A stretch of DNA of 64,000 nt from Streptomyces venezuelae (GTDB taxonomy: Bacteria > Actinomycetota > Actinomycetes > Streptomycetales > Streptomycetaceae): NCBI RefSeq assembly GCF_008642375.1, contig NZ_CP029194.1:186001-250000 (forward strand). The letters run 5' to 3'. A program made the translations under genes and the position numbers. Positions 58,554 to 64,000 of this stretch are shown one piece after another (within the stretch, counting starts at the first letter, position 1; each line of letters starts with the position of its first letter). A model generated the notes under the pieces. That model saw only the letters and a program-made list of their open reading frames with translations. It was not told the DNA's origin and searched no databases.

Positions 58554-59270
58554 CTACGAGCCCAGGAACGCGCGCACGCCCTGGGAGACGGCGTCGTCGC
58601 CCAGGAGGTCGTTGTGCGCGAGGCAGCCGGCGGCGTTGTTGGTCGCACCGGTCAGCGGCACGCTGCTGTCGGGGTTGATGACCTCGTCGCAGTTCGACCA
58701 CCAGGTCGCGTAGCGCACGGCCCCGGGGGTCTCGTCGCCCGCCGCGAGACCCTTCTGGACATAGGACCCGGGGGTCATGTCGCGGCAGGCCTGGTCCCAC
58801 AGCGCGCAGGCCCATGCGGTGCTGGTGCCGTGGTTCGGGCCGGCCAGGGAGGCCCAGTGGGCGACCGAGGCCTGACCGGCGGGGTCGTACTTCAGGTACC
58901 AGCGGGTGACGAGGCTGCCGAAGGAGTGGGCGACGAGGTCGACGCGGCTCGCGCCGGTCTGCCGCTTCACGCCCTCGACGTACGCGGCGAGTTCACCCGA
59001 CAGGACTTCGTTGACCGACCGGTGCGTGTCGTATCCGAAGGAGAAGAGCTCGGCGTCGGTGTAACCGTCGGCCTTGAAGTCCTCGCGCAGGCCGCCCCAT
59101 ACGCCGGGGTCGGCGTTGTAGCCGTGGACGAAGACGACCGGGGTGCGGGCGACCGCGCTTCGTTCGGGCGCCTGGGCCCGGACCGTCGCGGTGGGCACGA
59201 GCAAGGCCACGACAACGGCCAGCACCGGAACGGCGATCCTGGCGGCGACACTGGAACCGGGCTTCAACAC
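58554..59270 (-). CDS. Secreted lipase/esterase (class-2 lipase-like)
   Basis: A 238-residue secreted alpha/beta hydrolase. The signal peptide VAARIAVPVLAVVVALLVPT ends near TVRA. The mature enzyme has TPVVFVHGYNADPGVWGGLR (oxyanion), the nucleophile in VDLVAHSFGSLVTRWYL, and SLAGPNHGTS, as in Streptomyces extracellular lipases; the final His is in AGCLAHNDLLGD. It hydrolyses esters or triglycerides outside the cell. Two to four cysteines suggest disulphides. It stands alone. Confidence 0.9.
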   Translation of the reverse strand: MLKPGSSVAARIAVPVLAVVVALLVPTATVRAQAPERSAVARTPVVFVHGYNADPGVWGGLREDFKADGYTDAELFSFGYDTHRSVNEVLSGELAAYVEGVKRQTGASRVDLVAHSFGSLVTRWYLKYDPAGQASVAHWASLAGPNHGTSTAWACALWDQACRDMTPGSYVQKGLAAGDETPGAVRYATWWSNCDEVINPDSSVPLTGATNNAAGCLAHNDLLGDDAVSQGVRAFLGS

Positions 59271-59438
59271 ACTTCTCCCTACGACGTGTTACGCACGAGT
59301 AGTCACGAGCATGGTGAGGCCTCGGAGCCTGGATGAACAGGCCTCGTACACAGCTGCACAGCTGCACAGCGCCTCGCGCACAGCCCACTCGGCCGACGGT
59401 CACGGCGCCGACCAGGGACTCAGTGACCTCGCGGAGCC

Positions 59439-60728
59439 CTACGCAGCACCCTCCCGAACGGGGTCGCGGGATTCCGGGTGAACGGGATCATCGGCCGGGG
59501 CGGCGGCAGCCCGCAGTGCCGCCTCGACCCGGCGGTTGCTGGTCATGGTCGCGGTGACGGCGGTCATCGTGAGGAGGAGGCCGGCGGCGGTGTAGAGCGG
59601 GGTGCGTACGTCGTGGGTGGTGGCCAGCCAGCCGCCGAGGAACGCACCGAACGGGGCGGCGCACATGGCGAGCATGCGGGAGGTGGACGCGACCCGGCCC
59701 ATCAGGTGGGCGGGGACGATCGCCTGCCGGAGGGAAGGACCGAGCACCATCGTGGCGCCCATGCCCGCTCCGCAGACGGCGAGCGCGAGGCCGGCGACGT
59801 ACGGGTTCGGGGCGGCGGCAAGGCCCAGGATGGCGAGTCCCTCGACCGCGGCCGTGCAGGTCAGAGCGGTTCCGGTGCCGAGTCGTCGGCCGAGAGAGGA
59901 GGCGATGGCCGCGCCGAGCAGACCGCCTGTGGCCTCCGCCGTGAGGAGCAGGCCGAAGCCGAAGGCGCCGATGCCGAGCCGGTCGTGCGCGAAGAGGGCC
60001 AGTACGGTCTCCACGGCGAGGAAGGCGACGTTCCCGACCGCCGGACGCAGCGCGAGCCCGAGCAGCAACTGATCCCTGAAGACGTACGAGGCACCGGCCC
60101 GTGCCTGCCGCAGCAGCGACTCACGGGCATGCGGTACGGGCCGGGGTACGGCGGGCAGCGACCGTACGAGCAGTGCGGAGACCGCGAACGAGACCGCGTC
60201 GGCGAGTAGCGGTACCGCCCGCCCGAGCGCGAGCAGGGCACTGCCGGCGGGCGGCCCGGCGAAGCCTGACGCGGCGGTCTGGGCGCCGCGCAGACGGGAG
60301 TTGGCGCGCTCCAGGAGCGCGGGGTCGCGGCCGAGCAGATCCGGCAGATAGGCCGTGGCGGCCGTGTCGAAGAAGAGTCCGCCGAGGCCGAGGAGGAACG
60401 CGACGGCCGCGAGGAGTGGAACGCTCAGCACGTCGAGCGCGGCCGCTGCCGCCGGTATCGCGAGCAGCACCGCGCGCGCCGCGTCCGTGACCCACATCGT
60501 GCGCCGGCGGTCCCAGCGGTCCACCAGCGCACCGCCGAGCACCCCGAAAAGCAGCCACGGCAGCGTTCCGGCGGCCGTGACGACGGCGAGCGCCATCGGA
60601 TCCCGCGTCAGCGTCAACGCGAGCAGCGGCAGCGCCGCATGAGTCACCCCGTCACCGAGCGAGGACACCGTCTGCGCGGTCCACAGCCGACCGAACCCGG
60701 TCGGCAACTTCCGGACGTCTGAGGTCAC
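59439..60728 (-). CDS. MFS transporter (drug/macrolide exporter type)
   Basis: A 429-residue major-facilitator protein with about twelve helices: RLWTAQTVSSLGDGVTHAAL, the motif-A-like loop GGALVDRWDRRRTMWVTDAA, GASYVFRDQLLLGLALRPAV in the central loop and GPSLRQAIVPAHLMGRVAST. These are typical of the MFS branch that includes macrolide exporters. Its first bases overlap the ArsR-type gene end (4 bp), so the regulator and exporter are co-translated, and export of an inducing compound is likely. Confidence 0.9.
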   Translation of the reverse strand: MTSDVRKLPTGFGRLWTAQTVSSLGDGVTHAALPLLALTLTRDPMALAVVTAAGTLPWLLFGVLGGALVDRWDRRRTMWVTDAARAVLLAIPAAAAALDVLSVPLLAAVAFLLGLGGLFFDTAATAYLPDLLGRDPALLERANSRLRGAQTAASGFAGPPAGSALLALGRAVPLLADAVSFAVSALLVRSLPAVPRPVPHARESLLRQARAGASYVFRDQLLLGLALRPAVGNVAFLAVETVLALFAHDRLGIGAFGFGLLLTAEATGGLLGAAIASSLGRRLGTGTALTCTAAVEGLAILGLAAAPNPYVAGLALAVCGAGMGATMVLGPSLRQAIVPAHLMGRVASTSRMLAMCAAPFGAFLGGWLATTHDVRTPLYTAAGLLLTMTAVTATMTSNRRVEAALRAAAAPADDPVHPESRDPVREGAA

Positions 60729-61264
60729 TTGGCGTCTCCTTCGGCCTGGTTGCGCGGTGCAGGGTGGAACAGCGCGAAGACGAGCGACGCGTCCGGCAGC
60801 GACGGGTCGGAGAGCTCCCGGTACTCGTCCGCCAGCGCCTGCAGCCGCTCCCCCAGTTCTGCGAACTGCGCTTCGGTGAGCCGCAGATGCGCCATCCGTA
60901 CATGCCGCTCGCCATCGGCCGGCGCGGCCTCCAGGTCCGCCACCGCATGCCGCATCAGCACATCGGGACCGCCTTCGCCCGGATCCGGCAGCACGATCGC
61001 CTGCGCGGCCATCGCGTAGTACCGCTCGGTGACACCACGGACCTTCCGCGTTCGTACCACCTTCACCAGGCCGGCCCGTTCGAGCAGCCGTACGTGGTAG
61101 CTGGAACTCCCCTTCGCGAGGCCCACTCGTTCGGCGATCTGCGTGATCGTCGCGGGCTCGAAACGGAGCACGGCCATGATCCGGTGACGCGTGAGGTTGG
61201 AGACGGCGCGTAGCTGCTCGTCGGTGGTGACGTGGAACGTGTCGGGAAGATCATCGTGAGGCAT
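60725..61264 (-). CDS. ArsR/HTH_20-type regulator of the MFS gene
   Basis: A 179-residue winged-helix protein: VSNLTRHRIMAVLRFEPATI, TQIAERVGLAKGSSSYHVRL and LERAGLVKVVRTRKVRGVTE form the ArsR-like HTH. The C-terminal half is helical and probably senses a ligand. The dyad AATGGTCAA-N6-TTGACCATT starts 6 bp before its ATG and overlaps its promoter, pointing to autoregulation of the regulator-exporter operon. Confidence 0.88.
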   Translation of the reverse strand: MPHDDLPDTFHVTTDEQLRAVSNLTRHRIMAVLRFEPATITQIAERVGLAKGSSSYHVRLLERAGLVKVVRTRKVRGVTERYYAMAAQAIVLPDPGEGGPDVLMRHAVADLEAAPADGERHVRMAHLRLTEAQFAELGERLQALADEYRELSDPSLPDASLVFALFHPAPRNQAEGDAK

Positions 61265-61269
61265 GGCCC

Positions 61270-61293
61270 AATGGTCAACGTTTCTTGACCATT
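61270..61293. promoter_or_regulatory. Operator-like dyad AATGGTCAA-N6-TTGACCATT
   Basis: Perfect 9-bp inverted repeats at 61270-61278 and 61285-61293, immediately upstream of the ArsR-type gene. Confidence 0.8.
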
Positions 61294-61363
61294 ACGCAAG
61301 GGGTTTTGCGCGCACGTCGCAGCGCGGGATGCGCCGACCCACCCTGACCCGGCGGGGGGAGCT

Positions 61364-62008
61364 TCAGCCGTCGCTTCCGAGGCCGCGGTCGGGCAGGCTC
61401 ATGTCCCCCGTCGATGGAGTGCCGTCGGCGATCCCGTAGCGCAGGAACACAGTCCCCGTCGGGCTCGCCGCCGGGGGTGCGAGGAGCTTGACGTTGGTGG
61501 GCACCGCGCCGTCATCGAACACCTTCTTCCCGACCCCGAGCACGATCGGGTGCAGCCAGAGGTCGAGGCGGTCGAAGAGCTTCTCGCGCAGCAGGGTCTG
61601 CACGAGGTTCAGGCTTCCTACGACCTTCACGTGCTCGTGCCGGTCACGGATCTCCCGCACCGCGGCGGCGAGGTCCGGGCCGAGCTGCGTGGATCCGGCC
61701 CACGACAGGTCGGGCCTGCCACGGGAGGCCACGTACTTCGGGACGCTGTTGAACAGCGTGGCGAACTCGGCGTCCTCGCCGCCCTCCTGGTGAGGCCAGT
61801 AGCCGGCGAAGATGTCGTACGTCCTCCGGCCCAGCAGGAGGGCGTCCGTGCCCTCGTACGCGGCATCGATCTGCGCCCCGGCGACCTCGTCCAGCAGGGG
61901 CGCCTGCCAGCCGCCGAACGGGAATCCCACCGGGTCCTCGTCGGGGCCGCCGGGCGCCTGCCCGACGAGGTCGAGGGTCGCGAACATCTCGATGGTGATG
62001 AGGCCCAT
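61364..62008 (-). CDS. RibD C-terminal/dihydrofolate-reductase-like protein
   Basis: A 214-residue protein of the DHFR-like family: ITIEMFATLDLVGQAPGGPD, ALLLGRRTYDIFAGYWP, SVPKYVASRGRP, VKVVGSLNLVQTLLREKLFD and LHPIVLGVGKKVFDDG match the RibD_C pattern. These NADPH-binding proteins may be reductases of unknown substrates rather than riboflavin enzymes. It appears monocistronic. Confidence 0.9.
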   Translation of the reverse strand: MGLITIEMFATLDLVGQAPGGPDEDPVGFPFGGWQAPLLDEVAGAQIDAAYEGTDALLLGRRTYDIFAGYWPHQEGGEDAEFATLFNSVPKYVASRGRPDLSWAGSTQLGPDLAAAVREIRDRHEHVKVVGSLNLVQTLLREKLFDRLDLWLHPIVLGVGKKVFDDGAVPTNVKLLAPPAASPTGTVFLRYGIADGTPSTGDMSLPDRGLGSDG

Positions 62009-62291
62009 GGCTTGCTCCCGATGCGTCGGTTGTCTCCGTCAAGAGATAGCCCCGGCGGGAGGCCGCCGACTCGTCGACGCGACGGAACCCGGCCCACCCC
62101 GGTCGGGGGTTGGGCCGTCCGGCCGAATGGGGTGGCGAGCCGGTCGAGGGCCGGTACGTCGTCAGGTGCGGGTCTCGCCGTCGCCTCGATGGACACGGAA
62201 GCGGCCCGACCGGCGGGCGGCTGCTGCCGCTCCACCGGCCGGGCCGAGCCACCTCAGGGCCAGGGTCAGGACCGGGGCCAGGGCCGTGGTG

Positions 62292-63539
62292 TCACCAGGT
62301 ACGGTCCAGCAAGTGGGTCAACAGCACGTCCAGTTCCTGTGCTGCGGGGTGCTTCAGCGGCGCCTCCCGCAGCGTGCGGTGAGCCGCGTCCAGGTGCCGG
62401 CGCGCCTCCTCGCGGGTCCCGGTCCGCCCGCCGGCCTCCTCCACGAGCATCGCCGCGTGTTCGGCGGTCTCGCCGTCGATCCGCCCGGCGGAGTCGAGCA
62501 GCACCGCGAGTTCGTGCGCGGCCTTGCCTCCGCCGGCCAGCGCGATGAGGACCGGGTAGGTCTTCTTGCCCTGCCGGAGGTCGGCGTGGACGGGCTTTCC
62601 GGTCACTCTCGGGTCGCCCCAGATCCCGAGGATGTCGTCCACCGCCTGGAATGCGAGGCCGAGATGGCGACCGGCTCGTTCGAGCGTGGTCACGGTCCTG
62701 TCGGGGGCGCCACCGAGGATCGCGCCGAGCGCGAGCGCGCAACCCAGCAGGGCACCTGTCTTGCCCTCAGCCATGGCCCGGTACTGCTCCGGCTCGACCG
62801 CGCCGGGTCCGCGCCAAGGGCGCTCCTCGAAGCGCAGATCCTCCGCCTGGCCGGACACGAGCGCGTTCAGGGTGCGGCAGAGGTGCCGTACCGCGGCCGC
62901 CGTGTGGTGGCCCGGGGCCTCGGCCAGGCTCGTCACGGCCTGGGCGAGGAGCGCGTCGCCGGCGAGGACGCCGGGGCCGGTCCCGTACGCCTTCCAGACC
63001 GCCGGGCGCTGCCGGCGCAGGGCGTCGGCATCCATGATGTCGTCGTGGAGGAGCGAGAAGGTGTGGACGAGTTCGACGGCCACGGCGCCCGGGACCGCGA
63101 CGGCTCCGTCCGCACCGACGGCCTCGGCCCCGAGCACGGCGAGCGTCTGCCGCACCCCCTTGCCCTCGGACCCGTCGGGGTCCGGCTTTCCGGTCGTGTC
63201 GGCCCAGCCCAGCGCGTACGCCGCCATCTCGCCGGTCCAGGGGTGCAACCGGCCCACCGCCTCCACCAGCGCGGGCCGGACCCGGTCGCGGCACCGCGCC
63301 AGGAGAGCGGCCGCCGAGGCCTCGGACACATGAGAGGTGCTCACCGTGGTGACGACCGTGGCGCCCGGCACGCTGTTCAGCGAGCGGACCGCCGGGGCGG
63401 ACATCGGAAGCGCGGACCCCGGGAGACCTGACGCCGGAAGCGCGGACCCCGGGAGACCTGACGCCGGAAGCGCGGACGTCGGAAGGCCTGACGTCGGAAG
63501 CGCGGACGTCGGGAGGCCTGACGTCGGGAGGGCGCTCAC
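62292..63539 (-). CDS. Polyprenyl diphosphate synthase with repetitive N-terminal extension
   Basis: A 415-residue isoprenyl synthase. First Asp-rich motif LLHDDIMDAD, second AFQAVDDILGIWGD, with KTGALLGCALALGAILGG and the basic-rich PVHADLRQGKKTYPVLIALA between conserved helices. It would make GGPP or a related prenyl diphosphate from IPP and DMAPP/FPP. The first 45 residues are a low-complexity SALPxSGLPx repeat, encoded by the 30-bp DNA repeats at 63406-63525. Disordered Ala/Pro-rich N-termini mark polyprenyl transferases packaged in family 2 encapsulins, so this could be such a cargo, but no encapsulin gene is in view. GTG 63539 overlaps the upstream TPR gene stop (GTGA). Confidence 0.87.
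   Translation of the reverse strand: MSALPTSGLPTSALPTSGLPTSALPASGLPGSALPASGLPGSALPMSAPAVRSLNSVPGATVVTTVSTSHVSEASAAALLARCRDRVRPALVEAVGRLHPWTGEMAAYALGWADTTGKPDPDGSEGKGVRQTLAVLGAEAVGADGAVAVPGAVAVELVHTFSLLHDDIMDADALRRQRPAVWKAYGTGPGVLAGDALLAQAVTSLAEAPGHHTAAAVRHLCRTLNALVSGQAEDLRFEERPWRGPGAVEPEQYRAMAEGKTGALLGCALALGAILGGAPDRTVTTLERAGRHLGLAFQAVDDILGIWGDPRVTGKPVHADLRQGKKTYPVLIALAGGGKAAHELAVLLDSAGRIDGETAEHAAMLVEEAGGRTGTREEARRHLDAAHRTLREAPLKHPAAQELDVLLTHLLDRTW
63406..63525. repeat. Four tandem 30-bp repeats inside the polyprenyl synthase gene
   Basis: Copies at 63406-63435 and 63436-63465 are identical; those at 63466-63495 and 63496-63525 differ from them at a few positions and from each other by one base. 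They are in frame and encode a 10-residue SALPxSGLPx unit. There is no spacer diversity, so it is not a CRISPR array. Copy number may vary between strains. Confidence 0.95.
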
Positions 63540-64000
63540 CGCAACCCCTCCACGTCGGCCTTCCGCAGCGCTTCCGCCCCGACTGCCGGCAGCACCGGTG
63601 CGGCTGCCCCCGGTCCGTCACCGGCGTGATCCGGCAGTGGGCCGACCCCCAGCTCGGCCGCGGCCTTGTCCACCATGTCCCGGGCGTGCCGCAGCCCGAT
63701 GCGGTCCAGCGTCGTGCGGAGTACGGCCAGATCCCCGGCGGTGTCCGCGGCGTCGCGGCCCAGGCGGGCTTCGGCCTTGACCAGTCCCAGTCGCGACAGT
63801 GCCGTCCCCCGCGGCTCCTCCATCTCGCGGAACTCCTCCAGCGCCTGCGCGTACCACTCTCGGGCCTGCTCGTAGCGGCCTGACCGGTACAGCACGTTGC
63901 CCCGCATCTTGTGGTTGTAGGCGAGCGCACTGGCCAGCCGTATCTCCCGGCACGCCTCCTCCGCCTGCGACAGCAGGGACAGGGCCCGCTCGACGTCCCC
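63536..64000 (-). CDS. TPR-repeat protein, 5' end beyond window
   Basis: The C-terminal 154 residues are visible. TPR units include DVERALSLLSQAEEACREIR, LASALAYNHKMRGNVLYRSG and RYEQAREWYAQALEEFREME, followed by a less regular tail ending AEALRKADVEGLR. TPR proteins of this kind act as scaffolds or as sensor parts of SARP/AfsR-like regulators; the N-terminal domain that would tell is outside the window. The TGA overlaps the GTG of the polyprenyl synthase gene, so the two are co-translated. Confidence 0.8.
   Translation of the reverse strand, partial: GDVERALSLLSQAEEACREIRLASALAYNHKMRGNVLYRSGRYEQAREWYAQALEEFREMEEPRGTALSRLGLVKAEARLGRDAADTAGDLAVLRTTLDRIGLRHARDMVDKAAAELGVGPLPDHAGDGPGAAAPVLPAVGAEALRKADVEGLR

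Noticed and set aside
63406..63525. Regular 30-bp repeats as a possible CRISPR array
   Set aside because: Copies are directly tandem without spacers and lie in frame within a coding sequence.
1..64000. tRNA, rRNA, tmRNA or integrase/attachment sites
   Set aside because: Reading both strands I saw no cloverleaf, rRNA-like or tyrosine/serine integrase sequence; absence by eye is not proof.

Overview
The base composition (very high GC, G/C-ending codons), frequent GTG starts, ATGA/GTGA operon overlaps and protein families (F420-type PPOX proteins, mycothiol-type DinB/DUF664 proteins, RskA anti-sigma factor, PAS-SpoIIE phosphatase, Tap/Tpg-like telomere proteins) indicate a Streptomyces or close relative. 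A linear replicon is likely. The window reads as accessory, chromosome-arm-like DNA: many short regulator/target modules, at least eleven broken genes or gene remnants and two families of IS5-type elements.

Layout. 0-10 kb holds redox and stress genes: a PRC-barrel protein, a flavodoxin-like reductase with an SDR, a four-gene hemerythrin/lipoprotein/27-residue peptide/DUF6766 operon, a PPOX protein, a DinB protein, an RskA-type anti-sigma gene whose sigma partner has lost region 2, and a TerC/Alx protein. 10-23 kb holds a DrrAB-type exporter divergent from an unusual HTH-MarR regulator with its own dyad, a PLP lyase/YheO-regulator pair, a large APC permease, a TPR-LuxR regulator above an alpha/beta hydrolase that lacks its nucleophile serine, and a TauE/SafE permease. 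23-30 kb is an iron unit: an FbpABC-type ferric transporter divergent from a single polypeptide fusing an adenylation domain, a carrier protein and a membrane acyltransferase, with two IdeR/DmdR-like iron boxes in the shared promoter.

30-37 kb holds a CorA homologue with GQN instead of GMN, a TetR/haloalkane-dehalogenase pair around a perfect 43-bp dyad, a DUF4232 lipoprotein, a divergent Tap-like/Tpg-like telomere protein pair, and a DUF1304-TetR operon under a 49-bp double palindrome. 38-45 kb is scarred: an IS relic, a DinB pseudogene, a truncated galactose-oxidase gene abutting a four-repeat protein, a thioesterase stub and an MBL-fold gene with an amber stop. Intact genes between them encode DUF5995, Lrp and LysE proteins.

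45-64 kb holds a cupin, a membrane-anchored hydrolase, a secreted subtilase, an HxlR/reductase pair, and then a 2.7-kb block of three abutting TA-flanked mobile elements inserted between the convergent reductase and RNase genes. The two larger elements carry small immunity-like cargo genes. Next come a TetR-membrane-GNAT operon with a palindromic operator, a PAS-SpoIIE phosphatase, DUF4291, a secreted lipase, an MFS/ArsR pair with operator, a DHFR-like protein, and a polyprenyl synthetase with a repetitive N-terminus coupled to a TPR gene cut by the window edge.

The most promising leads are the atypical telomere pair, the iron-box-controlled A-T-acyltransferase fusion, and the nested insertion elements with cargo.
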